A DNA stretch of 64,000 bases from Phormidesmis priestleyi BC1401 (GTDB lineage Bacteria > Cyanobacteriota > Cyanobacteriia > Leptolyngbyales > Leptolyngbyaceae). Positions within the stretch are counted from its first letter, which is position 1. The number at the start of each line of letters is the position of its first letter. The stretch covers positions 37,560-101,559 of the forward strand of contig NZ_LXYR01000016.1 of the NCBI RefSeq assembly GCF_001650195.1, given 5' to 3'. Both the position numbers and the translations under genes were made by a program. Under the pieces are notes generated by a model, which did not search any database, was not told where the DNA came from, and was given only the letters and a program-made list of their open reading frames with translations. This document shows, piece after piece, positions 1-9,547 of this stretch.

Positions 1-294
1 AGCACGGCGGCTTGGGTGCTGTCTAGCTTTAATCAGTTTGCGAGAGCAGCGGTTCCAGCATTGACTCAAGCGCTCAAAGATGACGATTGGCAAGTCCAAT
101 GGGTGGCTGCTTACGCCCTCGGCTGCATCGGACCGGATGCCAAATCCGCCATTCCTGCCTTAATCGAAGCGTTTAAAGGGGAATATGAACTGGTCAGCAA
201 GGAAGCTAGCCGCACCCTTTGGCGAATTAGTGGAGAAGCAGAGACGATCGTGGCGGCTCTCGGCGAGATAAGCACCGGACGAGACGATAGTTAG
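1..294 (+). CDS. HEAT-repeat protein, C-terminal fragment (5' end outside window)
   Basis: The frame is open from base 1 and ends at TAG 292-294, so this is the 3' end of a gene starting upstream; the GTG at 16 is only an internal candidate start. The visible ~97 residues hold two alpha-helical repeats of PBS-lyase/HEAT type (AVPALTQALKDDDWQVQW, then AIPALIEAFKG). HEAT repeats form curved solenoids used for protein-protein contacts; in cyanobacteria similar repeats occur in phycobilin lyases and in many large proteins of unknown role. The specific function cannot be told from this piece. Confidence 0.7.
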   Translation, partial: STAAWVLSSFNQFARAAVPALTQALKDDDWQVQWVAAYALGCIGPDAKSAIPALIEAFKGEYELVSKEASRTLWRISGEAETIVAALGEISTGRDDS

Positions 295-305
295 CGATGA
301 ATTGC

Positions 306-387
306 GCCCTCACCCTAGCCCTCTCCCACAGGAGAGGGAACAGGATTTCTAGTCCTCTCCTGCGGGAGAGGGGTTGGGGGTGAGGGA
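306..387. repeat. Short inverted-repeat element (CCCTCACCC core family)
   Basis: A GC-rich palindromic segment: CCTCACCCTAGCCCTCTCCC at the left and GGGAGAGGGGTTGGGGGTGAGG at the right are near reverse complements, enclosing a further hairpin. The same core recurs near 22773-22922, 38957-39063, 46149-46299 and 61466-61508, so this is a dispersed, non-autonomous repeat. It fills most of the 295-513 gap before uvrA. Confidence 0.7.
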
Positions 388-513
388 AATCCATCTCTAG
401 ATTCAGCAATGCCAAACACTGCATGGGGTTGAAGCCTGACTTTTCTAGTACGTCACAACTAGATTGCTAAGGAGAGCGATAGAATCATTAAGGACTATTT
501 CATCGCGTCCTCA

Positions 514-3500
514 ATGCCAAAGCGTGTCAGCAAATCTAACAGCCCCGAAGCCAAGAATCTAAGCGCCGACTTAGACTCGATCGCCAAACCCTCAAATCCC
601 TCATCTCTCAATACAATCCGGGTGCGGGGTGCCCGACAGCACAACTTAAAAAACATCGACCTAGAGTTACCCCGCGATCGGTTGATTGTGTTTACTGGGG
701 TGTCTGGGTCTGGAAAGTCATCGCTGGCGTTTGACACCATTTTTGCAGAGGGGCAGCGACGATATGTAGAATCCCTCAGCGCTTATGCACGGCAGTTTTT
801 GGGACAGGTCGATAAGCCTGATGTGGATGCGATCGAAGGACTCAGCCCTGCGATTTCAATCGATCAAAAGTCCACCTCTCACAACCCGCGATCCACGGTT
901 GGGACTGTCACCGAGATTTACGATTATCTGCGATTGCTCTACGGGCGCGCTGGTGAGCCACACTGTCCTCATTGCGATCGCTCCATCTCGCCCCAAACGG
1001 TGGATCAGATGGTCGATCAAGTCATGGAATTGCCCGATCGGACTCGATTTCAAGTCTTAGCGCCAGTCGTGCGCGGCAAAAAAGGGACTCATCGCAAAAC
1101 GATTTCTAGCCTCAGCGCTGAGGGATTTGTGCGAATTCGGGTCGATGGCGAAGTGCGCGAACTCAGCGACTCGATCGAGCTAGACAAAAATCAACTGCAC
1201 ACGATCGAGATTGTCGTTGATCGTCTCGTCAAAAAAGAAGGTATCGAAGAACGCTTGGTCGATTCGCTCACGACCTGTTTGAAACACTCCAACGGGATCG
1301 CCATCATCGATTTGATGAAAGAAGAATCGACGGTCAATAACGTTGTTGATATCAAGTCACAAAGTCTCAAGGCGGCTGAAAAGGGTGGAGCCTATCAAGT
1401 CGATGAACCGAAACCCGATGCTCAACCTGCCGAACTGGTCTTTTCAGAAAATTTCGCCTGCCCTGAACACGGCGCAGTCATGGAGGAGCTATCCCCGCGT
1501 CTGTTCTCGTTTAACTCCCCGTATGGCGCGTGTCCTAACTGTCATGGCTTGGGCAGTCACCGCAAATTTTCGCCCGATCTGGTGATCCCGAATCCGAAGT
1601 TGCCTGTTTATGCGGCGATCGCGCCCTGGTCAGACAAAGACAACACCTATTATCTGTCGCTAATTTGCAGCGTCGCCGATGCCTTTAAGTTCGAGATTCA
1701 GACCCCGTGGGAAAAGCTCACACCTGAGCAGCAGCACGTCTTGCTGCATGGCTCTAAAGACCCGATTTGGATCGAGGCAGACTCGCGCTATCGAGAAAGC
1801 AAAGGCTATAACCGTCGCTATGAAGGCGCACTTCCTCTGCTCGAACGGCAATATCAAGAAAGCTCGTCTGACCTCTATAAGCAGAAGTTAGAGCAATATC
1901 TGATCGACCAGCCCTGTGACGACTGTGGCGGCAAACGACTCAAGCCCGAATCAATCGCGGTGCGACTCGGACAGTTTCGCATCACCGATTTAACGAGCGT
2001 TTCGATTCGAGAATGTTTGCATCGAGTCAATACCTTAAAGTTGACCGATCGTCAGGCGCAAATTGGGGATCTCGTTCTGCGAGAAATCAAGGCGCGGCTG
2101 CAATTCTTGCTCGACGTGGGACTGGATTATTTGACCATCGATCGGACTGCCATGACGCTCTCAGGTGGTGAAGCGCAGCGAATTCGTCTCGCTACGCAAA
2201 TCGGCGCAGGCTTAACCGGAGTTCTCTATGTGTTGGACGAACCGAGTATCGGACTGCACCAGCGCGACAACACTCGACTGCTCAACACCCTGACCAAACT
2301 ACGAGACTTGGGCAACACGCTGATCGTCGTCGAACATGATGAAGAAACCATTCGAGCGGCTGATTATCTCGTCGATATTGGTCCCGGTGCAGGGGTTCAC
2401 GGCGGACGGATTGTGTCTCAGGGCGACTTAGAAACGCTGCTCAACACTGAAGAATCCTTGACGGGAGCCTACTTGTCAAAACGGCAGTGCATTCACACAC
2501 CCGCCGATCGCCGCCCCGGAAACGGTCGATCGCTAAAAATTCGCAGTGCTGCCCGCAACAACCTTAAAGAAATCGATGTCGATATTCCATTAGGCAAACT
2601 GGTCTGCATCACTGGAGTGTCGGGTTCGGGCAAATCAACGCTGGTTAACGAACTGCTCTATCCAGCAATCCAGCACCACTTTGGACAAAAAGTTCCGCAG
2701 CCGAGAGAAATGCAGCCTGTTGAAGGACTGAACGGGCTCGACAAAGCGATCGTGATTGACCAATCCCCGATCGGGCGCACTCCGCGATCGAATCCTGCGA
2801 CTTACACAGGCGTTTTTGATGTGATTCGAGATATTTTTACCGAGACGATCGAGGCAAAAGCCAGAGGCTACAAACCAGGACAGTTCTCGTTTAACGTCAA
2901 AGGCGGACGCTGTGAGGCGTGCAGTGGTCAGGGCGTGAACGTGATCGAGATGAATTTCTTGCCCGATGTTTATGTCCAGTGCGAAGTCTGCAAAGGCGCG
3001 AGATATAACCGAGACACATTGCAGGTGAAGTTTAAAAGCAAGTCGATCGCGGATGTCTTAGCGATGACCGTCGAAGAAGCCGCCGAGTTCTTTAAAAACA
3101 TTCCTCAAGCGGCGGCTCGTCTGCAAACCTTAGCTGATGTCGGTTTAGGCTATATGCGACTCGGACAAACCGCCCCAACCCTCTCTGGTGGTGAAGCTCA
3201 ACGAGTCAAACTTGCGACAGAACTTTCGCGCCGCGCCACGGGCAAAACCCTCTACCTGATTGACGAGCCGACCACAGGCTTATCATTCTATGACGTTCAC
3301 AAGCTGTTAGACGTGGTGCAACGCCTCGTAGATAAAGGCAACTCTGTCCTCGTGATCGAGCACAACATGGATGTGATTCGCTGCTCAGACTGGATTATTG
3401 ATTTAGGACCTGAAGGCGGCGACTTGGGCGGCGAGATCGTGGCGATCGGCACTCCCGAAGAGGTGGCACAAAATCCGGCTTCCTACACGGGACAATATCT

Positions 3501-3546
3501 CAAGCACGTTCTAGAGCAGTATCCGGTGGCTCCGATTACGGCTTAA
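514..3546 (+). CDS. uvrA: Excinuclease ABC subunit A
   Basis: UvrA is the damage-sensing ATPase of nucleotide excision repair; it loads UvrB onto lesions. The 1010-residue protein has two ABC modules. Walker A motifs are GVSGSGKSS near residue 62 and again near 705; signatures are LSGGEAQRIRLA and LSGGEAQRVKLA; Walker B motifs are VLDEPSIGL and LIDEPTTGL. Zinc-binding cysteine pairs are visible (CPHC, CPNC, CDDC, and CEAC/CEVC near the C-terminus). It is somewhat longer than the usual ~940-970 residues, from a ~25-residue N-terminal extension and a loop rich in K/E/P before the second CPEHG motif. Start ATG at 514; no strong Shine-Dalgarno is visible. Confidence 0.97.
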   Translation: MPKRVSKSNSPEAKNLSADLDSIAKPSNPSSLNTIRVRGARQHNLKNIDLELPRDRLIVFTGVSGSGKSSLAFDTIFAEGQRRYVESLSAYARQFLGQVDKPDVDAIEGLSPAISIDQKSTSHNPRSTVGTVTEIYDYLRLLYGRAGEPHCPHCDRSISPQTVDQMVDQVMELPDRTRFQVLAPVVRGKKGTHRKTISSLSAEGFVRIRVDGEVRELSDSIELDKNQLHTIEIVVDRLVKKEGIEERLVDSLTTCLKHSNGIAIIDLMKEESTVNNVVDIKSQSLKAAEKGGAYQVDEPKPDAQPAELVFSENFACPEHGAVMEELSPRLFSFNSPYGACPNCHGLGSHRKFSPDLVIPNPKLPVYAAIAPWSDKDNTYYLSLICSVADAFKFEIQTPWEKLTPEQQHVLLHGSKDPIWIEADSRYRESKGYNRRYEGALPLLERQYQESSSDLYKQKLEQYLIDQPCDDCGGKRLKPESIAVRLGQFRITDLTSVSIRECLHRVNTLKLTDRQAQIGDLVLREIKARLQFLLDVGLDYLTIDRTAMTLSGGEAQRIRLATQIGAGLTGVLYVLDEPSIGLHQRDNTRLLNTLTKLRDLGNTLIVVEHDEETIRAADYLVDIGPGAGVHGGRIVSQGDLETLLNTEESLTGAYLSKRQCIHTPADRRPGNGRSLKIRSAARNNLKEIDVDIPLGKLVCITGVSGSGKSTLVNELLYPAIQHHFGQKVPQPREMQPVEGLNGLDKAIVIDQSPIGRTPRSNPATYTGVFDVIRDIFTETIEAKARGYKPGQFSFNVKGGRCEACSGQGVNVIEMNFLPDVYVQCEVCKGARYNRDTLQVKFKSKSIADVLAMTVEEAAEFFKNIPQAAARLQTLADVGLGYMRLGQTAPTLSGGEAQRVKLATELSRRATGKTLYLIDEPTTGLSFYDVHKLLDVVQRLVDKGNSVLVIEHNMDVIRCSDWIIDLGPEGGDLGGEIVAIGTPEEVAQNPASYTGQYLKHVLEQYPVAPITA

Positions 3547-3614
3547 GACGGGACAACTGACAGGGAAAATGTCCAAAGCAGGTTGAAGCAGTATCCAGTT
3601 ATGAGTTAGACGAT

Positions 3615-4700
3615 ATGAACAGCGATCGTATCCGAGGGGATCGGGCAGAGAATCTAGAACAGTCGATCGCGGCTTACGAATTAGCTTTACAGGTTTACAC
3701 TCGTGAGGCATTCCCAGAAGATTGGGCGAGGACGCAAAACAATCTGGGAATTGCCTACCGCAACCGTATCCGAGGGGATCGGGCAGAGAATCTAGAACAA
3801 TCGATCGCGGCTTACGAATTATCCTTACAGGTGAGAACTCGTGAGGCATTCCCAGAAGATTGGGCGGAGACGCAAAACAATCTGGGAATTGCTCATAACC
3901 ATCGCATTCAAGGGGATCGAGCAGAGAATTTAGAACAGTCGATCGCGGTTTACGAATTAGCTTTACAGGTTTGCACTCGTGAGGCATTTCCAGAAGATTG
4001 GGCAGGGCTGCAAAACAATCTGGGAAATGCTTACAGCGATCGCATTCAAGGGGATCGGGCAGAGAATCTAGAACAGTCGATCGCGGCTTACGAATTAGCT
4101 TTACAGGTGAGAACCCGTGAGGCATTCCCAGCAGATTGGGCAATGACGCAAAACAATCTGGGAACTGCTTACAGCGATCGCATTCGAGGGGATCGGGCAG
4201 AGAATCTAGAACAGTCGATCGCGGCTTACGAATTAGCTTTACAGGTGAGAACCCGTGAGGCATTCCCAGCAGATTGGGCAATGACGCAAAACAATCTGGG
4301 AACTGCTTACAGCGATCGCATCCGAGGGGATCGGGCAGAGAATCTAGAACAGTCGATCGCGGCTTACGAATTAGCTTTACAGGTGAGAACCCGTGAGGCA
4401 TTCCCAGAAAAATGGGCAGGGACGCAAAACAATCTGGGCAGTGCTTACAGTGGTCGTATCCGAGGAGATCGGGCAGAGAATCTAGAACAGTCGATCGCGG
4501 CTTACGAATTAGCTTTACAGGTGAGAACCCGTGAGGCATTCCCAGAACAGTGGGCAATGACGCAAAACAATCTGGGAAATGCTTACAGCGATCGCATCCG
4601 AGGGGATCGGGCAGAGAATCTAGAACAGTCGATCGCGGCTTACGAATTAGCTTTACAGGTGAGAACCCGTGAGGCATTCCCAGAAGATTGGGCAATGAGT
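3615..4700 (+). repeat. Tandem array of eight 138-bp repeats inside the TPR gene
   Basis: Eight head-to-tail 138-bp units with very high nucleotide identity. 138 is divisible by 3, so unit gain or loss keeps the reading frame. The array also creates a long open antisense frame that is not a gene. Confidence 0.95.
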
Positions 4701-5414
4701 CAAGGGAACCTAGCAGCAGTTCTGATGCAACGTGCCTCCCTGACTGAGAGTGATACCGATCTAGAGACTGCCATTGCCCTGCTAAAGGCAGCGCTAGACG
4801 TTGCTGCTCCCAACAGTCCTAACTTCATCAACTCCCAATATCGGCTGGGCATTGCCCTCTCCCGTCGCTATGAACACAGCCAAAATTCCAGCGACCTAGA
4901 GCAGGCATTGCAAGCCTACAAGATTGCCTTAGACGCGATTAGTCCCGAACATTACGACAGAAAACAAATCTGGCAAGCCCTACCGACCACTCAATCCATT
5001 TTGGGCAGTCGCCTAGTGCGCGAAGGCAAATGGCAAGAAGGACTCCAGCTTTTGCTCAACAGCGTCCGGCAACTCAGCACCGGAGACGATCCTCTAGCTC
5101 ACGCTAACGCCCTTTTCCAAACAGGACGCGCTCACGAAACCCTCTCTGATTGGGACAACGCCCGTCTTTATTATCGAGATGCTCTCCGTCTCTACGACCA
5201 CCTCAAAAATGAACTAGGCATCGCCAAAAGCCGTGCCGGACTGGGAAGTGTCCTCGTGTCGCAAGGATATTTAGAAAAAGGTCTCGCCGAACTCGATAAA
5301 GCGCGTGAAAGCTATCATCAGTTGCAACAGCCCGATAAAGCGGCTGAAGTCGATATTATTTACCAAGCTGCCCAACGCGCAATGGAACGGCAAACGACCG
5401 AGGCATACGTATGA
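3615..5414 (+). CDS. Tetratricopeptide repeat protein with eight near-identical repeats
   Basis: 599 residues. The N-terminal two thirds consist of eight 46-residue units of the kinesin-light-chain TPR type, consensus NNLGxAYSDRIRGDRAENLE followed by QSIAAYELALQVRTREAFPE and DWAxTQ. At DNA level the unit is 138 bp, with GGGCAGAG landmarks at 3643, 3781, 3919, 4057, 4195, 4333, 4471 and 4609. Units four and five are almost identical, implying recent duplication or gene conversion. More diverged TPRs follow to the C-terminus. The ATG at 3615 begins in the middle of a repeat (MNSDRIRGDRAENLEQ), so the N-terminus looks truncated or newly formed. The stop overlaps the start of the ATPase at 5411 (ATGA), indicating translational coupling. 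Probably a scaffold for that ATPase; the function is unknown. Confidence 0.88.
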   Translation: MNSDRIRGDRAENLEQSIAAYELALQVYTREAFPEDWARTQNNLGIAYRNRIRGDRAENLEQSIAAYELSLQVRTREAFPEDWAETQNNLGIAHNHRIQGDRAENLEQSIAVYELALQVCTREAFPEDWAGLQNNLGNAYSDRIQGDRAENLEQSIAAYELALQVRTREAFPADWAMTQNNLGTAYSDRIRGDRAENLEQSIAAYELALQVRTREAFPADWAMTQNNLGTAYSDRIRGDRAENLEQSIAAYELALQVRTREAFPEKWAGTQNNLGSAYSGRIRGDRAENLEQSIAAYELALQVRTREAFPEQWAMTQNNLGNAYSDRIRGDRAENLEQSIAAYELALQVRTREAFPEDWAMSQGNLAAVLMQRASLTESDTDLETAIALLKAALDVAAPNSPNFINSQYRLGIALSRRYEHSQNSSDLEQALQAYKIALDAISPEHYDRKQIWQALPTTQSILGSRLVREGKWQEGLQLLLNSVRQLSTGDDPLAHANALFQTGRAHETLSDWDNARLYYRDALRLYDHLKNELGIAKSRAGLGSVLVSQGYLEKGLAELDKARESYHQLQQPDKAAEVDIIYQAAQRAMERQTTEAYV

Positions 5415-6679
5415 CCACTGCCGACGACATTTTTGATCAATCGTCTAGCAACATCCAGCGATTAGGACTCAAGGAAATCCCCTTCACCGAAAGCCCGATC
5501 GACCTGCGAAGCGAAACCTTACAGCGCATCTTCACAGGACGACAGAATGAACTGCGTCAGATGTTTAATCTGTTCCAGAGCCGTGAACGTCGCCGAATTC
5601 TTGTCTATGGTCGGCTGGGCATTGGCAAAAGTGCCTTTTTACTAGAAGTCCTATCAGTCTTGCGCCGGAAGCGTCCGAAGATGTTGACGACCTACATCTC
5701 CCTCCCCGCAAATCTGGACTTGGCAACTACCGCCTTGATTGCAGTAGCACGAGCCATGCCAGACGACAATTGGGCACAGAGTCAGCTTTACCAAATGGGT
5801 ATTCCAACCGAACAGGCACTGAAAGAACGCAGCACAAAAGCCTCTGCAAATATGGTTTTTGGTGCCGAGTTGAGCGAGAAGGATTTACCCATTACCAAAC
5901 CGCAGTACCCCACTGTGAGCCTGGAAACCCTGCTGGAGCGGGCACAAGAAAAATATCCCGAAGGGGTTGTGATCGCCATTGATGACCTCGACAAGCAAAA
6001 CCCCAGCGTCGTGCGCCAACTGATGCACGATGCTCAGGGCATGTTGAAGGGACGAGCCTGGTTCTTGCTAACCGGACACCCAATGGGCATGACTGGAGAC
6101 TTGCTGACCAGTGAACGCGGCTTGTTTGACCTGCAACTAAAGCTAGAAGAACTGGATCTGCCAACGACTTATCAGATGCTGATTAATTACCTCAGTAGCG
6201 CCCGGATTAACAATAATTGCACTGATCCTAAAGACCCGCGTTGTGTTCTGCCCTTCCTGCCAGAAACAGCAAAACGATTCTGTGAGGTCTCTCTCGGCAA
6301 GCCTCGTCTCTTTAATCGCTTGGGCAACACAGTCCTGTCAACGGCTGCTGACCTTCAGGCAAAGGTGATTACTCCAGACGTACTAGAACAAGGGTTGCGG
6401 GCTGCTGCCTTGACCTTACATCAGCAAGCGGCTTTGACTGTGCAAGAAGAACGGGTTCGTGTGCTATTGCTACAACGGGGTACTCTTTCTGATGACACAA
6501 TAACGATGGATGATCTCGAACAGATAGGCTTCCGCAGTTTTAGTGATGCCTATCTTATTTTAGAAAGACTGGAAGAAGCAGATCTCGCTCACCAGTTAAA
6601 TCAAGACGCTGCCAAAGCATTTGCACCGATTCCTTTGCCCCCTTCTGACGATGAGTTTCTTTCACTCGGCGGGAGTTAA
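5411..6679 (+). CDS. AAA-type ATPase coupled to the TPR protein
   Basis: 422 residues. The P-loop GRLGIGKS lies near residue 69, and a Walker B-like segment VVIAIDDLDKQ near residue 185. A sensor-like region (GHPMGMTG) follows, then a helical C-terminal domain possibly ending in a winged helix (residues ~335-400). The arrangement resembles Orc1/Cdc6- or KAP/STAND-like NTPases that act as switches. It overlaps the upstream TPR gene by 4 bp, so the two are made together, and a TPR-regulated ATPase complex is a reasonable inference. No effector domain is recognisable. Confidence 0.8.
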   Translation: MTTADDIFDQSSSNIQRLGLKEIPFTESPIDLRSETLQRIFTGRQNELRQMFNLFQSRERRRILVYGRLGIGKSAFLLEVLSVLRRKRPKMLTTYISLPANLDLATTALIAVARAMPDDNWAQSQLYQMGIPTEQALKERSTKASANMVFGAELSEKDLPITKPQYPTVSLETLLERAQEKYPEGVVIAIDDLDKQNPSVVRQLMHDAQGMLKGRAWFLLTGHPMGMTGDLLTSERGLFDLQLKLEELDLPTTYQMLINYLSSARINNNCTDPKDPRCVLPFLPETAKRFCEVSLGKPRLFNRLGNTVLSTAADLQAKVITPDVLEQGLRAAALTLHQQAALTVQEERVRVLLLQRGTLSDDTITMDDLEQIGFRSFSDAYLILERLEEADLAHQLNQDAAKAFAPIPLPPSDDEFLSLGGS

Positions 6680-6763
6680 AATCGATAATTTAGTCCGAAA
6701 GCTATAGGAACGCCGATCGGGATTAGTCGCTAAACTTCAACTAACCCTTATCACTCATCCCTC

Positions 6764-7618
6764 ATGCTCGAAACTTGGCAACATGACTGCATTCACACCA
6801 ACGGCATCAACCTACACTATGTGACTCAAGGTGAAGGTCCTCTAATGCTGATGCTGCACGGATTTCCTGAATTTTGGTATTCCTGGCGCAAGCAGATTCC
6901 CGAATTTGCCAAAGATCACAAAGTGGTGGCAATCGACCTGCGTGGCTATAACGACAGCGACAAACCTGACGACAAAGAAGCCTATGTGATGACCGAGTTT
7001 ATCGCCGATGTCAAGGGCGTAATTGAAGGATTGGGCTACGATCGCTGCATTCTAGTGGGACACGATTGGGGAGGCGCGATCGCCTGGAATTTCGCCTATG
7101 CCTATCCCAACCTGGTCGAAAAACTGATTATTCTCAATCTGCCTCACCCTGCCAAATTTGCCCAAGGGCTTCGCACTCCTCAGCAGCTTCTTCGCAGTTC
7201 CTATATGTTCTTGTTTCAGCTTCCGTTTGTGCCAGAAATGCTGATTCAGTTCGATGACTATAAAGCGCTAGAATCGGCATTTTTGGGAATGGCGGTCAAC
7301 AAAACTGCTTTCACTCAAGAAGACCTAGATGCCTATAAAGATGCGTTTGCTAAGCGCGGCGCAGTGACGGCTGCTCTCAACTATTACCGCAATATCTTTC
7401 AGCAAGGACTCACAAGCCAAGACTGGAGCGTATTAGACGTTCCGACTCTGATGATTTGGGGTGAGAGTGACACCGCTTTGGGTAAAGAGTTGACCTATGG
7501 CACAGAAGCCTATGTGCGAGACTTTCAGATCAAATATATTCCTCATTGCAGTCATTGGGTGCAGCAAGAGCAGCCGCAGCTTGTCAATCAATACATCCGC
7601 GAGTTTTTACCCAAATAG
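6764..7618 (+). CDS. Alpha/beta-fold hydrolase, epoxide hydrolase-like
   Basis: 284 residues of the alpha/beta hydrolase fold. The oxyanion-hole motif HGFPEFWYSW lies near residue 32 and the nucleophile elbow GHDWGG near residue 101, with Asp as nucleophile as in epoxide hydrolases and haloalkane dehalogenases. A late Asp (GESDTALG) and the catalytic His in HCSHWVQQE complete the triad. Length and motifs fit soluble epoxide hydrolase-like enzymes; the substrate is unknown. Single gene, 84 bp after the ATPase, followed by a hairpin at 7676-7710. Confidence 0.85.
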   Translation: MLETWQHDCIHTNGINLHYVTQGEGPLMLMLHGFPEFWYSWRKQIPEFAKDHKVVAIDLRGYNDSDKPDDKEAYVMTEFIADVKGVIEGLGYDRCILVGHDWGGAIAWNFAYAYPNLVEKLIILNLPHPAKFAQGLRTPQQLLRSSYMFLFQLPFVPEMLIQFDDYKALESAFLGMAVNKTAFTQEDLDAYKDAFAKRGAVTAALNYYRNIFQQGLTSQDWSVLDVPTLMIWGESDTALGKELTYGTEAYVRDFQIKYIPHCSHWVQQEQPQLVNQYIREFLPK

Positions 7619-7675
7619 ATTGCGGCGACTCACATCGACCTTCTGAAACAAGTAATCTTTGTAACCCAAAGACTG

Positions 7676-7710
7676 TCTCCCACGGTTTTCTAACCAAGAA
7701 CTGTGGGAGA
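7676..7710. terminator. Hairpin between convergent genes
   Basis: TCTCCCACGGTT (7676-7687) pairs with AACTGTGGGAGA (7699-7710) across an 11-nt loop, with one wobble. It lies between the ends of the hydrolase gene (+) and the STAS gene (-). There is no T-run, so it could act as a terminator for either strand or only as an RNA-stabilising structure. Confidence 0.5.
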
Positions 7711-7736
7711 TGGGCTTCAACAGTTTATCAACTCTG

Positions 7737-8063
7737 CTATACGGCGACGAGAGCAGGACTGTTTATGTCCTCAGACTCTGTGAGAACTTCAAAAACCTCA
7801 TCCATTCCAGTCAGCTCTAACAGCATTCTGACTTGCTCACTCACTGAGCGGAGAAAGAGCCGCTTATTTGCCTCACGAACTCGCTTATAAGCCGTCACCA
7901 AAGCCATCAACCCGTGGCTGCTCGTAGACTCTACGGTTGCGAAGTCAATTAGCAAGACATCGACATCAGACTGCAATGCTAAATCGGTTTGATGGTGGAA
8001 CTGAGCGATCGCGTCATCGTCGATCGAGGCAGGAAATTTGACAGTTTTTGTTAAGAAGTCCAT
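7737..8063 (-). CDS. STAS-domain protein (anti-sigma factor antagonist family)
   Basis: 108 residues spanning one STAS domain, as in SpoIIAA/RsbV anti-anti-sigma factors. The conserved loop is seen as DVLLIDFATVESTSSHGLMAL (residues ~35-55); serines at the usual phosphorylation position follow the beta strand. Such proteins act in partner-switching with a serine kinase and phosphatase. No kinase or sigma factor gene is adjacent, so the partner is unknown. Confidence 0.8.
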   Translation of the reverse strand: MDFLTKTVKFPASIDDDAIAQFHHQTDLALQSDVDVLLIDFATVESTSSHGLMALVTAYKRVREANKRLFLRSVSEQVRMLLELTGMDEVFEVLTESEDINSPALVAV

Positions 8064-8696
8064 ACACTACCACCTGATTTACTAAGTTTATCTTCACGAA
8101 ACTAAACATTCTGCTCATCCATTAATAGCAGATCTAAAGCTACAAAGTACGAAATGGGTGATTGAAAGTGTTATTAGAATATTGGCAGACTTCAAAATAA
8201 AAGTTTGATAAGTAGCTAACAAAATGTCAATAGATTTACTCTCGAATTGATGTTTTTTAGCACTCTGAACAATAAGCTGATTTTTTTAGTTAACTCATCT
8301 ATCTAGAGAAAGAAATCTTTTGGTGTATAAAGATACTTATATAGGTGAGGGCTTATCTAATGCTTATATCGTTCTGGTAGGGGCTAAGTCTGACTTTTCC
8401 TGGTTGCTCATTCTCTCTACAAAAACGACGATTTTTCTGACAGCATTAAAAGGCACTCACAGCGATCGCTGAAACTAACACTTTCTAACAGTTTGTGTTC
8501 CAAATTACCTTTTCTTTCTTTGACATTTAACCTCACGAAGTCAATAGATGTTGTTAGGAGAAGTCAACCCATCTAAAACTTAGAGTTGGCGATTCTCTCC
8601 TCCTAAGAACTGGATCAAGATTGCCTCTGTAGATAGACAGCAACTCTGAAAAAAGTGCCTAGCATTAATAGTGTAAAGAGTTTTAGGAACTTAACA
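8064..8696. other. AT-rich intergenic region
   Basis: No coding frame of convincing composition is seen. The stretch is AT-rich, carries one HIP1 octamer near 8462, and must hold the promoters of the STAS gene and of the Hlip gene. A TTGACA hexamer at 8520-8525 is a possible -35 element for the latter, but the matching -10 is poor. Confidence 0.4.
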
Positions 8697-8897
8697 ATGC
8701 AAACTCCTTCTGGTACTGATTTACCTCCTGTCTCCACTGAATACAACGGCAAAGACCGCAATGCGTTTCTGTTCGGCTGGACTCCTCAAGCCGAGTTGTG
8801 GAACGGACGACTTGCCATGCTTGGCTTTCTGGCATACCTGGTTTGGGATCTAGCTGGCTTTAGCGTGCTGCGCGACTTGCTGCATCTAATCAAATAA
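8697..8897 (+). CDS. High-light-inducible protein (Hlip/Scp), one-helix chlorophyll a/b-binding family
   Basis: 66 residues from the ATG at 8697, which is preceded by TAGGA at the right distance; an upstream in-frame GTG at 8655 is less likely. The single helix carries the chlorophyll-binding signature ELWNGRLAMLGFLAYL (E and N/R ligands). Hlips are thylakoid proteins that bind chlorophyll and carotenoid, protect assembling photosystem II and chlorophyll-synthase complexes, and are induced by stress. Which paralog this is cannot be decided. Confidence 0.9.
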   Translation: MQTPSGTDLPPVSTEYNGKDRNAFLFGWTPQAELWNGRLAMLGFLAYLVWDLAGFSVLRDLLHLIK

Positions 8898-9056
8898 GCG
8901 CTTCGCAGGTCGGGCGATCGAGCGCTTTTCAGCCATTCACATTAAGTAAGAAAAATAAGGATGATCGGTCTCGGACAAGTCATCCCTTTTTGGAGTTTTG
9001 TAGCTGATTCAGCAATGCCAGAATTTAGACGATCGAACTGACCTAAGCGAACTGTT

Positions 9057-9524
9057 TTAGTAGTTTTTCAACGCTCGCTGCATATCTCGCTGGTCGTCAC
9101 GCTTTTTGATGTCTTCTCGCTTGTCATAAAGTTTTTTACCCCGCGCCAAACCGATATCGACCTTCACCCAACCCCGCTTCATAATCATCTTGAGAGGCAC
9201 GAGCGTTAAGCCTTGCTGCTCTACTCTGCCCAGCAGCTTACGGATTTCCTCTCGGTGAAGTAAGAGCTTACGAGTGCGACGAGGATCGTGGTTAAAAAAT
9301 TGGCTGGCAGTTCGGTGCGGAGAAATATGCACATTCAACAGCAGCGCTTCCCCATCACGAATTAGGGCAAAGCCATCTCTGAGGTTGACTTTCCCTTCCC
9401 GAATCGATTTGACTTCGGTCCCAACTAGCTCAATCCCAGCTTCATAGGTTTCCAGAATCTCATACTGGAACCGAGCTTGACGGTTGTCGCTAACAATTTT
9501 GAAACTTTCGCTCTTTTCACTCAT
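9057..9524 (-). CDS. smpB: SsrA-binding protein SmpB
   Basis: 155 residues, standard length. It binds tmRNA and is needed for trans-translation rescue of stalled ribosomes. Recognisable segments are NRQARFQYEILETYEAGI, VGTEVKSIREGKVNLRDGFA, and the basic C-terminal tail KKLYDKREDIKKRD, which enters the mRNA channel. The tmRNA gene itself was not seen in this window. A hairpin followed by a T-run on the minus strand lies just upstream (9557-9582). Confidence 0.97.
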   Translation of the reverse strand: MSEKSESFKIVSDNRQARFQYEILETYEAGIELVGTEVKSIREGKVNLRDGFALIRDGEALLLNVHISPHRTASQFFNHDPRRTRKLLLHREEIRKLLGRVEQQGLTLVPLKMIMKRGWVKVDIGLARGKKLYDKREDIKKRDDQRDMQRALKNY

Positions 9525-9547
9525 GCTCTCAGTTTAAACCGTCAAAT

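Noticed and set aside
3511..4695. 394-aa open frame antisense to the TPR gene with repeated LLGMPHGFSPVKLIRK units
   Set aside because: It is a by-product of the 138-bp in-frame repeats; a stop-free unit on one strand stays stop-free when copied. The sense strand has the recognisable TPR pattern.
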